A stretch of 64,000 bases of DNA from Prochlorococcus marinus str. MIT 9313 (GTDB lineage Bacteria; Cyanobacteriota; Cyanobacteriia; PCC-6307; Cyanobiaceae). The first letter of the stretch is position 1. Each line of letters opens with the position of its first letter. Both the position numbers and the translations under genes were made by a program. Below, piece by piece: positions 53,822 to 62,992 of the stretch. The DNA lies in the NCBI RefSeq assembly GCF_000011485.1, contig NC_005071.1, positions 1,057,347-1,121,346 on the forward strand, in the 5' to 3' direction. The notes below the pieces were generated by a model. It was not told where the DNA came from, searched no databases, and saw only the letters and a program-made list of their open reading frames with translations.

Positions 53822-54163
53822 CTACTCCCTAGGCATTGATAGTGATCCACCATTGCAGTAGCGAGTCGCCCACAACTTCGAAACCAACTGTGGATCCTTT
53901 GGGAACGTTCTGCGGTCCCAACGAAAAGACTCCTGAAAACATCCGTTCCAGCGTGTTGCCTGCCTAGAGATTGGAACAAGAGACCAGGCAATCACGATCA
54001 AGCTAACAGTACATAAAGTAGCCAAAACCACATAAGAGTGAGATCCAAGCCCTTCAATCGGATTGAGGTTCTGATCTTTACGGTCGGGCTCTTGCATCGA
54101 TGCAGAGACGTTGTCTGAAAGAGGTTTTTGAACGCTCATCGGTGGATGCCAACTATCACTCAT
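53822..54163 (-). CDS. Small membrane protein of the CNGG family, copy 1
   Basis: 113 residues from the ATG at 54163 (MSDSWHPPMSVQKPLS); a TTG at 54187 extends it by eight codons. A polar N-terminus is followed by one helix (YVVLATLCTVSLIVIAWSLV), then the conserved PISRQATRWNGCFQESF and the ending LWATRYCNGGSLSM. The C-terminal C-N-G-G and a mid Cys after the helix are shared with copies at 57530 and 62390. Probably exposed outside the membrane. Function unknown. Confidence 0.75.
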   Translation of the reverse strand: MSDSWHPPMSVQKPLSDNVSASMQEPDRKDQNLNPIEGLGSHSYVVLATLCTVSLIVIAWSLVPISRQATRWNGCFQESFRWDRRTFPKDPQLVSKLWATRYCNGGSLSMPRE

Positions 54164-54258
54164 TGCTCCAATCAAGACATCAGACAAAGTTGTGTTCTTA
54201 AAATACGGCCTGACAAAAGCCTAAAACCTGTAGGTTTCTATTAAATGATTGCTTTTCA

Positions 54259-54657
54259 ATGAAACGTCTAGCATACAGTCTGATTCCTTGCCTTTTGATA
54301 ACGCTCATCACCATTCACAGTGATCCCGCCATGGCATTCTCTGGGGAGAGAAGTTTATCCGAATGCGCAGTTGACACAAACTGTGTGCTGGTTGAATGGG
54401 AAGTCAGCGAAGTGAAGCAGTCCTATGAGGATCTTTTAGGCATTGCGTCTCAACTACCAAGAACTAAGGTCCTCGAGCAAACCAACAATTATTGGCATGC
54501 TGTTGTTAGAAGCCTAGTTTTTCGATTCCCAGACGACCTGGAGATTCTTCAAATACCAAACGAAAAGGTTATCCAAGTTCGATCAGCTTCAAGAGTTGGT
54601 GTTTCAGATCTAGGCGTGAATAAGAAAAGAGTTGACAGTCTGTACAGTCAAATGTAG
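54259..54657 (+). CDS. DUF1499 domain protein, secreted
   Basis: 132 residues. The signal peptide (LIPCLLITLITIHSDPAMAF) is followed by a DUF1499 domain: LSECAVDTNCVLVEWEV, then NYWHAVVRSLVFRFPDDLE and IQVRSASRVGVSDLGVNKKR, the family signature. Small periplasmic or lumenal protein of unknown function. Divergent from the CNGG gene by about 95 bases. Confidence 0.88.
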   Translation: MKRLAYSLIPCLLITLITIHSDPAMAFSGERSLSECAVDTNCVLVEWEVSEVKQSYEDLLGIASQLPRTKVLEQTNNYWHAVVRSLVFRFPDDLEILQIPNEKVIQVRSASRVGVSDLGVNKKRVDSLYSQM

Positions 54658-55125
54658 GAAACGTTGAAAAACTCGTAAATATAGCGCTCAGGCCTAAAAA
54701 GCACAGCAACAGAAAAAATGCATCAGCCTCTAACTTACAATGCCTTTTTCTACAATGATAAAACAGGGATAGCTAAAGAGAAAGTTCGATTAAATGGTCT
54801 AAAAGCTATTAAAGATGCTAGACATAAAAGAATGAATCATTAGAGTAATGGTACAAAAGCCAAACAATTAATCAGATCAACTGTCTAAAGGCCAATAGGG
54901 AAAGACTTCTATATTCATCTTATATTCTACAATCGGGACCCAAGACAAAGTTGAATGCTGAAGCACAATATATAATATTTCAAGGACATAAGGAAATAGA
55001 CGACACCAGACAATTACCTAGACCAGAATCAAACATTCTGCAAGCTGTCGAGAGAATAAATCAATCTACTTAAAGGGAAACAGTTTCCTTGCTTGCCTTG
55101 TTGGAAGAAAGAACAGCATAGGCCG
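54658..55125. other. Gene-poor stretch
   Basis: AT-rich, many stops in all frames. No supported feature. Confidence 0.3.
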
Positions 55126-55302
55126 TCATTCACCACATTGCTTATTAGTCGTTGAGATGCGGCGTTGAATGATTAATTCACCATTTTCAATTTTATCAAG
55201 GCATTCCATGCAACTTTTATTGATCAACAAGGCCTCCTTTTCCCATGGGTAGTCAGAAGAAATCGCCTTTCCGCAATATCGACAAAGAATTGAGCTGTCC
55301 AT
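55126..55302 (-). CDS. Small zinc-ribbon-like protein
   Basis: 58 residues: MDSSILCRYCGKAISSDYPW, with two CxxC pairs (CRYC at 7-10 and CMEC at about 31-34) spaced as in a zinc ribbon, and a further Cys near the end. It probably binds one zinc ion. Coding composition is clear. Unknown partner. Confidence 0.65.
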   Translation of the reverse strand: MDSSILCRYCGKAISSDYPWEKEALLINKSCMECLDKIENGELIIQRRISTTNKQCGE

Positions 55303-55569
55303 AGGCTCTTCATCCCAATAGCCTTTTCTAATGAAATTTCACAGCAAAAACCATTTAGCAATAAAGAGATATAATTCCTTCCACAATATTGGCTGATCAT
55401 AAAAAGATAGAGCCCTTTACAGAAAAAGCCTTTCCTATAATGGAAAGGGGTTGATGGTTGCTTTTGGCTCTCTAAGAAAGTAACTGCTCAGACAATGACC
55501 CATAAAAATACTTAAGCAGCCATAGGCCTGGCCAGAGCGATCTCCCCAGGCCTCTGATGAAAGTCGCCT

Positions 55570-55869
55570 ATGGTACTGAATTCAAGAGCTTTCCAGTCGG
55601 CGCTTAGCGGCCCCAAAAAAGGAGAAGTTCATGCTCGAAGCCATATTTGTACTATCCAAGGGGAGCTTATAAATGGCCAGGAGAAGGCGCATCTCATCTC
55701 TGCCACGAATAAAAAGAGCAAAAGATCGGCTAGATTTTTTTCTTCAGTTCAAATTCAACAAAAGCCAAGAGCTCGCCAATGGAGTCATGTGAAGCTACGA
55801 CAGTTAGAAACAGTTTTGAGCCATTCCCACGATTACCGTCTAATTATGGGTAACGCAAAGAGTCGTTAA
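55570..55869 (+). CDS. Hypothetical basic protein, coupled to the next gene
   Basis: 99 codons from the ATG at 55570 (MVLNSRAFQSALSGP). Basic and Ser/Gln-rich. The stop TAA shares its last base with the next start (TAATG), which argues that both are translated from one message. No family recognised; composition alone would be only moderately convincing. Confidence 0.45.
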   Translation: MVLNSRAFQSALSGPKKGEVHARSHICTIQGELINGQEKAHLISATNKKSKRSARFFSSVQIQQKPRARQWSHVKLRQLETVLSHSHDYRLIMGNAKSR

Positions 55870-56039
55870 TGGCGTCACCAGTCGAACAGGCACTATCTCT
55901 CTTATCGATTATCAAGCATCCCGTGGAGGGGATGGCCTACCTCTTCTATTTGGCTCTAATCGTTCGCTGGAGGTGGCCAAAAGCTTGGAATAAGTTCCTT
56001 GATCGATGCAAGGCGCGCGAAGAGATCAAATCCCTATAG
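55869..56039 (+). CDS. Small membrane-associated protein
   Basis: 56 residues: MASPVEQALSLLSIIKHPVE, then a hydrophobic helix (GMAYLFYLALIVRW) and a basic tail (RWPKAWNKFLDRCKAREE). Overlaps the preceding stop (TAATG). Unknown. Confidence 0.55.
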   Translation: MASPVEQALSLLSIIKHPVEGMAYLFYLALIVRWRWPKAWNKFLDRCKAREEIKSL

Positions 56040-56374
56040 ATAGCAATGCCATCAATACTGCGCTAATTTCTATCATCTAAAAACTCTCTGGCCGCAACAG
56101 CTATCACTAACTTTAAGACCAAAAAATGCCAGCTTATTGATATCTACGCATTTATCAGATCAAAATTTCTTGTACCAAAAACAATAACTTCATAGAAAAA
56201 TTTAAAGCAATTTAACTTATCAATTAATCTGCAAGTCTAGCCAACAGAAAAACTAGACAATAAAAAATCCATAACTATTGACCAGACTCTTATGGCAAAG
56301 CATAGGTAAGTCAGCATTATCAATGCTGGTGCAAAGTAGAATTGGATTAATAGGTTTTTAGGCTATTTCTTAGG
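56040..56374. other. Intergenic region
   Basis: AT-rich, no gene or clear terminator. Nothing recognised. Confidence 0.3.
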
Positions 56375-56578
56375 CTAAGGTTTTTTCGGATAGAGACTGG
56401 CTATCTTTTTTGCTCTCATCTCATCCTGATAGGCTTTGCCACCTTTGTCTGGATTAAAATCATCACTTTTAATCAAAAAGAACGGAATACAAAAGGTAAA
56501 GATCACCCCAAAAGTTAAAAGTGCGATTCCCCAAGGAGAGAAGGGATCTAAGCCATTTGAAAGATCAGGCACAAGCAA
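56375..56578 (-). CDS. Small membrane protein
   Basis: 67 residues. LSNGLDPFSPWGIALLTFGV begins the helix that continues IFTFCIPFFLI, followed by a charged tail with DFNPDKGGKAYQDEM. Composition strongly coding. Unknown function. Confidence 0.7.
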   Translation of the reverse strand: MLVPDLSNGLDPFSPWGIALLTFGVIFTFCIPFFLIKSDDFNPDKGGKAYQDEMRAKKIASLYPKKP

Positions 56579-56710
56579 GCTTGATTAAATCAGTTACTCA
56601 TTCTAGCCATCTATCTGCCTGAACAACATGCCCGCGAATCAGCAGCCAAGGCTCATCAGGCATGGGTAGAAACCCCTATGTGCTATAAAGCCTCCATCTC
56701 AAGACATAAA

Positions 56711-57004
56711 ATGCAGTCAACAGGTTCACTGTCTCAAGCCTCTCTCAAGGAACGTATCACCGCTTTTGGCAATCAGAGATGGGAGCGCCTTACTGATCCT
56801 CAAAAGGCTTACGCCAAAAAGGCCTGGGGGATCCTGACCTTCAAATGGCGTTGGCAAATCGCGATGAACATTCCATACCTAGCAATTTTTATTCTGGATC
56901 GCACCATTCCAGCGGTCCACAAGTTCAATATGGATCTTCTTTCTTCACTCATGGCTAAGCTGCCAATCCCGGAATTTTTATCTTCAATGATTGCGGCTGG
57001 CTAG
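56711..57004 (+). CDS. Hypothetical membrane-associated protein
   Basis: 97 residues from the ATG at 56711 (MQSTGSLSQASLKERITAFG). Basic, Trp-rich middle part (RWERLTDPQKAYAKKAWGI, FKWRWQIAMNIPYLAIFIL) with one hydrophobic helix, then a C-terminal amphipathic segment. Unknown family. Confidence 0.65.
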   Translation: MQSTGSLSQASLKERITAFGNQRWERLTDPQKAYAKKAWGILTFKWRWQIAMNIPYLAIFILDRTIPAVHKFNMDLLSSLMAKLPIPEFLSSMIAAG

Positions 57005-57272
57005 AGGGTAAGATTAAAGCCAACTAAAATCACAACAATCGCAATCAAGTATACACTTAAAAGTTTAGCTCAACAAAATCATACTCTACGAGCTTCATGC
57101 AATAATGGATGAAGCTCATAAAGAGGCTCATTAAATAAAATCAAAATCACAACTGACTCATAGATGTTTTTTGTTATGCTAAATACACAGAGAATGATCT
57201 TAATTCGATAACATAGACACTCGAAGTAACTCTTTGAATTTTTATCTAAGCAGAGCCCTAAAGGTTCTCTTC

Positions 57273-57550
57273 ATGACTAATTTGTACTTGCTTATCAACA
57301 GAGAACCTTTACTAACTCTGAAGGCTTTTCTGAATATGCGAAAGAAGTTGTGCCTTGGATTAATTCAGTAGGCGTTCGCATCCTTTCTTAAGACTTAAAA
57401 TCTGATATCTGTCAAGGCATCGGTGTTCTCTTGGAACTACTCATCGAATTTCCATCTAAATAGGATGCTCAAACGACTTATCAGGCCCAATCAATTCTTG
57501 CAACTTACGCAAAATTGGCGAGGCTTCGTTTACTTCCTTGGCATTGGTAG
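57273..57550 (+). pseudogene. DUF1330-like pseudogene
   Basis: The reading frame EGFSEYAKEVVPWINSVGVR, then ILS, TAA at 57389-57391, DLKSDICQGIGVLLELLIEF, PSK, TAG at 57461-57463, DAQTTYQAQSILATYAKLAR follows the DUF1330 pattern (a ferredoxin-like fold with EFPS..AA...Y). A change of phase near 57300 connects it to the ATG at 57273. Two in-frame stops and a frameshift mark it as decayed. The end overlaps the convergent CNGG gene. Confidence 0.6.
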
Positions 57551-57805
57551 AGAGCCACCATTGCAGTAGCGAGTAGCCCACAACTTCGAAATCGTTTTGG
57601 ACTCCTTTGGGAAGTCCCTACGTTGCCAGCGTAAGGATTCCTCAAAACATCCGTTCCAACGGGCTGCCTGTCTAGAAATTGGGATAAGGGACCAGGCGAT
57701 CACGATGAGGCTGATAGTACTTAAAGCAGCCAATACGGAAAAAGCATGGGATCTAACCATTTCACGTTGGGTTAGTCTCCTGCCTTCCTGGTAAGGAGCG
57801 CTCAT
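57530..57805 (-). CDS. Small membrane protein of the CNGG family, copy 2
   Basis: 91 residues from the ATG at 57805 (MSAPYQEGRRLTQREM); a TTG at 57856 lies immediately after the DUF3288 stop and would give 108. The helix (VLAALSTISLIVIAWSLI), PISRQAARWNGCFEESLRW and LWATRYCNGGSLPM are nearly the same as in copy 1. Probably co-transcribed with the DUF3288 gene. Function unknown. Confidence 0.75.
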   Translation of the reverse strand: MSAPYQEGRRLTQREMVRSHAFSVLAALSTISLIVIAWSLIPISRQAARWNGCFEESLRWQRRDFPKESKTISKLWATRYCNGGSLPMPRK

Positions 57806-57856
57806 CGATGCAAGGGGAACATCAATAGCAGTATCAACCTTGAGCGGCGGTAACAA

Positions 57857-58195
57857 TCAGGTCTCCTTGTCAACGACGTCGGCTCCTGAGCCAACGTCAT
57901 CGCCAGAAGTGGCAGTGCCTGGTCGCCAACCACTGGACCAGATCGCTCTGGTCTTGGCATTAAGGGCTTCACGATCAAAACCCCAACTCTTAACCACCTT
58001 TGTCAGATCTTCCTGCAAGTCCATCGCACCTTGGAAGCCGTCGTAACGGTTGAGAAGCATCGCTGCCGTGGTGAGCTGGTCTTCGTTGGGATGCCCCTTA
58101 TGCCCTAAGAGAGCATCAACTCGATCACGATCACTTGCATAGAGGGGGTGGTTTTGATCTGGAGGTGAAGTCTCCTCTTGTTTTTTCTTTTCCAT
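57857..58195 (-). CDS. DUF3288 family protein
   Basis: 112 residues from the ATG at 58195 (MEKKKQEETSPPDQNHPLYA). The family core is clear: DRDRVDALLG, AMLLNRYDGFQGAMDLQEDL, WGFDREALNAKTRAIWSSGW and RPG, then an acidic tail. DUF3288 proteins are small soluble cyanobacterial proteins of unknown role. It is followed directly by the CNGG gene. Confidence 0.85.
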   Translation of the reverse strand: MEKKKQEETSPPDQNHPLYASDRDRVDALLGHKGHPNEDQLTTAAMLLNRYDGFQGAMDLQEDLTKVVKSWGFDREALNAKTRAIWSSGWRPGTATSGDDVGSGADVVDKET

Positions 58196-58446
58196 ACCAA
58201 CAGGATATTTGAATGGGCCGATACAAAAGTCTGATTTGTATTGATCCATCTCTAATTAGTTGGCCTTAAACAATGAGCGCCATAGCGATTGAGCTTACTT
58301 GAGGTTGAATCCAAGATGATCAGATCAAATCAACCTTGATGTGATCAAGAGTTTAATTAATCGTTGCAGGCTACTGGGGCCTTTGATTTTTTATTCGATG
58401 AGGTTCTCAAAGACATCCAATCGCAGAATAATCAGTTCAGAGCCGA

Positions 58447-58854
58447 ATGACGATGACCACAATCTCGTGTTGCTACAAGGGCAATCTGCGCTGTGAAGCC
58501 CTACATACCCCCTCTGGGGATCGTCTTAGCACCGATGCCCCTATCGATCACGAAGGCAAGGGCGAGGCCTTCTCACCTACAGACCTAGTCGCAACAGCTC
58601 TTGGCACCTGCGTGCTCACCGTGATGGGCATCACCGCCCGTCGCAAGGGCTGGAGAATCGAGGGCGCAGCAGTTGACGTTGAGAAGATCATGACCAGTGA
58701 AGGCCAGCGCAGTATCCAAGCCCTGAAACTTCGAATTAGCATGCCGCCTGAGCTGAGCGATGAGCAGGTCAAACTGCTTCAAAGGGTGGTTGATACCTGC
58801 CCAGTAAAACGTAACCTCGAAGAAGGGATCGCTATGGAGTTCAGCTGGAGCTGA
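58447..58854 (+). CDS. OsmC/Ohr-family peroxide or hydroperoxide reductase-like protein
   Basis: 135 residues. The two reactive cysteines are present: Cys55 in TALGTCVLTVMG and Cys118 in VVDTCPVKRNLEEG, with Glu39-Gly in GKGEAFSPTDLV. This is the YhfA/OsmC-like subgroup. Such proteins reduce organic peroxides with thiol help. ATG at 58447, with alternative ATG at codon 3. Stands alone. Confidence 0.9.
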   Translation: MTMTTISCCYKGNLRCEALHTPSGDRLSTDAPIDHEGKGEAFSPTDLVATALGTCVLTVMGITARRKGWRIEGAAVDVEKIMTSEGQRSIQALKLRISMPPELSDEQVKLLQRVVDTCPVKRNLEEGIAMEFSWS

Positions 58855-59289
58855 TTGACTTCCCTCGTACGGCAAGCCTGCCTAAAGCAGTTCTAAGCAG
58901 GGGTCCACTGATACGACTTCAGTTCACTCCCATACCTATCTTCCGTGAAAGGCCACATGTGACGTTCTTCGACGCTTATGTGCAGGCTTCAAACCTTACT
59001 GATGTTGTGAAGCCTCGATTTTAGCCGCTTCACCTCCTGATGACCGTGAATTTGAGCAGTCCTGCCTACATCACCAGCAAACAGATCACAACCTCGTAAT
59101 AGGAGAGCGGCGCAAGCCCACTCTGCTCAACACCCTTGTGATCGCGAGAGCACCACAGGATGCATCATCTATGACGAGCAATGCCTGCCCTTTGATTAGC
59201 CATCAGCAACCATCAGCAAATGATCTTGCAGCAGTCTTCACTGCACCAAGAAAAATGAATACAATATGGTTTAGGAAGCGACTAGATCT
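58855..59289. other. Intergenic region
   Basis: No supported gene. A frame near 58955 (VTFFDAYVQASNLTDVVKPR) is protein-like but very short. Nothing else seen. Confidence 0.3.
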
Positions 59290-59523
59290 ATGAGCCGTCG
59301 CCGACCAACAATTCTCGAACGATTCATGCATCAGTGGCGACGTGTTCGACGGCATGAGTTAACTCGTACCCTTCGTCACATGCATTACCAACAGAAGCGA
59401 GCTGCTTACGTAAGAACCTATGTTGAGAAATCCTTGAGCTCAATTGATCGAGCAGAGGGCAAAATTCAAAGCGATCAACAGAGCTCCCTAGCAGATCAGG
59501 ACTACTTCGACGAATGGCCATAA
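59290..59523 (+). CDS. Small basic hypothetical protein
   Basis: 77 residues: MSRRRPTILERFMHQWRRVR, then LTRTLRHMHYQQKRAAYVRT and an acidic C-terminus (QDYFDEWP). Strongly coding; N-terminal basic helices could bind nucleic acid. Unknown family. Confidence 0.6.
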   Translation: MSRRRPTILERFMHQWRRVRRHELTRTLRHMHYQQKRAAYVRTYVEKSLSSIDRAEGKIQSDQQSSLADQDYFDEWP

Positions 59524-59763
59524 CCCAGTTATCAAAGGAGAAATTTGAGAAAGAATCTGTAGAGAAAACGACTCCAGCTATTTATCTAAAAAAATAATAA
59601 AAAGGAACAGCTTACCCTTGGTATCATTACATTAGCACTATAACAAGAGAATATTTCTTATAGAGTTGATCGCAAAGAAGTATATGAAGTGCCTGAAGAA
59701 GGTCACCTATCAAATGAATGATAAATTCTAAAGGGTGTCGTCGTTAGGCATGCCCTCAAAAGC

Positions 59764-59895
59764 ATGAACCTGTACAGGAAGGGCGATGAGGAAAGGCTTA
59801 TTTACTCAGCTCCGATTAGATTATCTCGTGCCATCTTGCGCAGAACCATCCAAAGGAAAGCAGAAGAAATACAAATCACAGCTGAAAGGTTCTAG
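59764..59895 (+). CDS. Possible tiny basic protein
   Basis: 43 codons: MNLYRKGDEERLIYSAPIRL, then SRAILRRTIQRKAEEIQI. Helical and basic. Fits the style of the neighbouring gene. Coding status moderate. Confidence 0.35.
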   Translation: MNLYRKGDEERLIYSAPIRLSRAILRRTIQRKAEEIQITAERF

Positions 59896-59942
59896 AACGT
59901 CTTATGGTGTCTAAATTAATAATAACAAAAAATTAATGGTGA

Positions 59943-60200
59943 TTAAGGAGAGGGTTTATCACAGATAGAGAGCTGCTCATAAGCGACATTTCTCTGCATC
60001 TGATCTTCCAATGTGCTCAAGGATGCCTTAATTGCTTCTAATTCACGCTCCATACGTTCACGTCTATAGAGCAATACCCCAAGCCGTTTTTTCAAATCCA
60101 GGCGACGAATCTCACGGTAGTCAGCTTTAAGGGCATCGTTTGTTGAATAAGAAACTGATTGTCTGGGTTTTCGTTTGCTATCTGAGCTTTGGCTTGCCAT
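59943..60200 (-). CDS. Small coiled-coil protein
   Basis: 85 residues from the ATG at 60200 (MASQSSDSKRKPRQSVSYST). A basic N-terminus is followed by a long charged coiled coil (ADYREIRRLDLKKRLGVLLY, ERMERELEAIKASLSTLEDQ). It resembles the window's coiled-coil family in size and layout, but the D-S-x-Y motif is only loosely present, so membership is uncertain. Unknown function. Confidence 0.6.
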   Translation of the reverse strand: MASQSSDSKRKPRQSVSYSTNDALKADYREIRRLDLKKRLGVLLYRRERMERELEAIKASLSTLEDQMQRNVAYEQLSICDKPSP

Positions 60201-60526
60201 TGCATGACTCCAACCGTTGTTAGCGGGGGCCCACAAAGTAGGCCCCTAAAGCCTTTCAGGACCGACCTCTCCATCCATCACCCTGTGCTTGGCTCTAATT
60301 CAGTTTTAGTCAGCAGCAAAACGAACGTCATGAGTGGATGCGCTGGAGTGTATACACTCCCCCAGGCACTACCAATGGTGTTTTAGCGCGGCTGGACGGA
60401 TTCTAAAAAACCTGCATTTAAGCCGGCTCAGGCAGACTCAACACATCCATGGCTGAAACTCCCAACTAGTGGAGGACCATAGAGACCTAGCGAGAGAACG
60501 TGTTGACGAGCACACCCATAATGTAA
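60201..60526. other. Intergenic region
   Basis: Holds the promoters of the divergent genes at 60200 and 60527. A short inverted GAGTGTATACACTC occurs at 60346-60359, a perfect 14-bp palindrome that may be an operator. Confidence 0.4.
60346..60359. promoter_or_regulatory. 14-bp palindrome GAGTGTATACACTC
   Basis: Perfect palindrome in the spacer between two divergent genes. Regulator unknown. Confidence 0.35.
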
Positions 60527-61045
60527 GTGTCCGGAACCAACCATTTGCGCCTCATTCAAGGGATTTTTAGCAGACCCAACAAAGTCGTCGCCCTGCAAAG
60601 GATCGACCTCTCGCGCAATGCTGACCCTGTGCAGTCATTGCAGGCTCGACTAGAGAGGATCGATCGAGCAATCGGCGAAACCAGCCGTGCACTCATTCAA
60701 GCTCATGCGGTTAGTGTGCGCTCAATGTTTTCTGGCTCCTCAGATTTCTTGGGAGGTATACAGAAAAAGGTCGTTGAATCATCAGCTCGAAACTCAGTCT
60801 CCTGGCATCAGAGCCGTCTGCAGGAGATGACTCAAGAACGTAGGCAGCTACAGAATCAACTAGATCGACTAACCGGGCAAGTATGGCCGAAAAGACTACG
60901 TCGCTGGTTACTTTGGGCTGGAATCGGAGCCGCAATAATTGTTGCCTCTACTGTTTTCGTAATGGGGGTTTTTACCGCTATTTATCTATTACCAATCTGG
61001 GGAACACTGTTGTTGGTATTGTTCTTTTCCCAAAGGAAGAGGTGA
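60527..61045 (+). CDS. Hypothetical coiled-coil membrane protein
   Basis: 172 residues with a GTG start. The N-terminal two thirds are soluble with coiled coils (VQSLQARLERIDRAIGETSR and SRLQEMTQERRQLQNQLDRL). The C-terminal part has two helices (LLWAGIGAAIIVASTVFVMG and FTAIYLLPIWGTLLLVLFF) and a basic end. Probably anchored with its coiled coil in the cytoplasm. Unknown family. Confidence 0.7.
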   Translation: MSGTNHLRLIQGIFSRPNKVVALQRIDLSRNADPVQSLQARLERIDRAIGETSRALIQAHAVSVRSMFSGSSDFLGGIQKKVVESSARNSVSWHQSRLQEMTQERRQLQNQLDRLTGQVWPKRLRRWLLWAGIGAAIIVASTVFVMGVFTAIYLLPIWGTLLLVLFFSQRKR

Positions 61046-61221
61046 TAAAGATATAAAGAATAAACAAACTTTATGCGGCAGTGTCAAACATCAGATTCAT
61101 CCTAAGATTGAAAAAAGGTGCCGTTCATTGTATTAAAATCAAGAACTTACTTCATATCAGCCAATACTCCATCATCTGTGCCAATATCATCCTTGCACTT
61201 AAGACACAGATCAGAGCAAAC

Positions 61222-61461
61222 ATGAAAGTCGGCTTCGTTACCATTATTGTTCTCGCCGCTGGCGTGATGCTTTTTTTATTTTTTACTAGTTACCATTCAG
61301 CCTTTGAAGCAGACCAAGCCTGCCACTTCATAAAATGGGAATCCTATAAGGAAAGCCTTGAATTTGGCTGTGATCATGATCTAGAAACGAACCAATGGAT
61401 CCTCTATCAAGAGGGTTCTAACCATGAACCAGCAAAAGTAATTAAACGCTTCCGCTATTAA
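61222..61461 (+). CDS. Small anchored protein
   Basis: 79 residues from the ATG at 61222. One N-terminal helix (VTIIVLAAGVMLFLFFTSY) and a soluble part with CHFIKWESYKESLEFGCDHD, two Cys about 19 residues apart, possibly a disulfide outside the membrane. The upstream in-frame extension is rejected. Unknown. Confidence 0.65.
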   Translation: MKVGFVTIIVLAAGVMLFLFFTSYHSAFEADQACHFIKWESYKESLEFGCDHDLETNQWILYQEGSNHEPAKVIKRFRY

Positions 61462-61647
61462 CAAGCGCGTTAAGTCGTGAAGTTCTCAAGTATGACTAAA
61501 AAACATAACATTACAGACTCTAGCTCATCAATGATCTTCAAAAGAACTCTGGACATGATGAGCTAGCACTTGATAGTGAATTACACAGATGCAAGAATGG
61601 ATAAGGACTAAAAGTGAAAGACACTAACCTTTCATAAGAGCTAACTA

Positions 61648-61905
61648 TTAAAATTTAATTTTCAGAGCTCCATCAAACAACTCAACAGTTCCTCTGGGTT
61701 CAGGTCGGTATTCCAAACCACGCTCATGGCGTCTTCCCTGATACCAAAGCCCGTTGCGTCGACAAAAACCATCGCCAACATAGTGATAACCGATAGCACA
61801 TACATAATGGTCATGATGATGATGTTTTCCGACTGCGGACATCGGCACTCCAATGAAAACAAATGTTGTTGCAAAGGCAGATGTAATGAGTTTGACGATT
61901 TTCAT
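61648..61905 (-). CDS. Secreted small protein with a His cluster
   Basis: 85 residues from the ATG at 61905. Signal peptide (MKIVKLITSAFATTFVFIGV, cleavage near SAVG), then KHHHHDHYVCAIGYHYVGDG and an Arg/Gly/Tyr-rich region (RRNGLWYQGRRHERGLEYRP). The His cluster and two Cys suggest metal binding in the envelope; no family recognised. Confidence 0.65.
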   Translation of the reverse strand: MKIVKLITSAFATTFVFIGVPMSAVGKHHHHDHYVCAIGYHYVGDGFCRRNGLWYQGRRHERGLEYRPEPRGTVELFDGALKIKF

Positions 61906-62389
61906 TCGTTGTTCCAAAAGGTTGCCATCCAACGCTTCAGAAGGATTGCAGTATTATCAGCATAATACTACAATCATATAAATTAGGCCCTAACGGCTTA
62001 AAGATTAGACAGTTGTTGGCACATCAGATACTAGACAACAATGAAGCTGTTAAACCATTGGCAATGTTCAAAACGAAGTAGGAATTCCTACTAGCTTGAG
62101 CATATAAGTATTCATTGAGAGAGTCAGATTAGCGATGGTCCTGCAGACCAACCACCTAACCTGACTTGATCTGCACCAATTAAACAGACTAGAATAAACG
62201 TAAATTAGCAATGTGAATCGGTGAAGCAAGAGCAAAAGGGTTTTCTGTCTTGACAAAAAAGCTGAGTGGCAATGAAATGACTCCGCTACTGATGTCTTAC
62301 AATTGAAGAAATACAGGCTTTTCTCCTGAAGAGACAACTCGACGTTCAAAGCGACTTCTCACAAAGGATGAAATAAGCTAAAAGGAGGC
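61906..62389. other. Gene-poor stretch
   Basis: No supported gene. Inverted patch AGGTGG / CCAACCACCT near 62145 is weak. It holds the promoters of the genes on both sides. Confidence 0.3.
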
Positions 62390-62992
62390 ATGACCAAAGA
62401 AACAACCCCGGACTTTTTCGAAGACAGAGGACGCCTGGCGATGGAGCTCCGTGATGCTTTGAAAAGCCTGCGCTCGTTATTTGTAGCGGCTGTCTCGCTT
62501 GTGATCACCATTGCAGGATGGAGGCCACGATCAGAAGCTTCTAATTCAACGACTAGCAAGGATGATCAGATCCCTCAAATGGAAGCAATTCCTGCCTCTT
62601 CATATCCAATCCTTAGCTCTCGATCGACTCATGACTCAAAGCCAATAGCTAACTCGCGAACAAAACTCAACTCAGATCTAATCGCTACCTCGCAAACGAG
62701 GTTTAACTGGAAGGCAATTGAGGCCTCCCCAAAAATCACAAAGCCAGAACGTCGTAAAGTTAACAAATTAGCAGTTGCCAAAGACCTCGTCTACACATTG
62801 ATGGCAGCAATCAGCACGATCGCCCTAGTCGTTGGTGTCTCTAGGCTTGAGCCGATTGCTGAAGGGCTCGAGCCAATTGCGCGTTGGGCTAAGTCACAGA
62901 ATGAATGTATTGAATCGACTTCCAATAATGATGGAATGAATAAAGCTGATCTTCCGATGAGAGTGATGAGTTGTAATGGTGGCCACGAATAA
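62390..62992 (+). CDS. Membrane protein of the CNGG family, copy 3 (long form)
   Basis: 200 residues. The first third has a hydrophobic segment (LFVAAVSLVITIAG) and a Ser/Thr/Lys-rich linker (about 48-120). The C-terminal part repeats the CNGG family layout: a helix (LMAAISTIALVVGVSRL), then EPIARWAKSQNECIESTSNN and the ending RVMSCNGGHE. It differs from the two shorter copies by the long N-terminal extension. ATG at 62390 with AAAGGAGG just upstream as a strong ribosome-binding site. Function unknown. Confidence 0.75.
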   Translation: MTKETTPDFFEDRGRLAMELRDALKSLRSLFVAAVSLVITIAGWRPRSEASNSTTSKDDQIPQMEAIPASSYPILSSRSTHDSKPIANSRTKLNSDLIATSQTRFNWKAIEASPKITKPERRKVNKLAVAKDLVYTLMAAISTIALVVGVSRLEPIAEGLEPIARWAKSQNECIESTSNNDGMNKADLPMRVMSCNGGHE

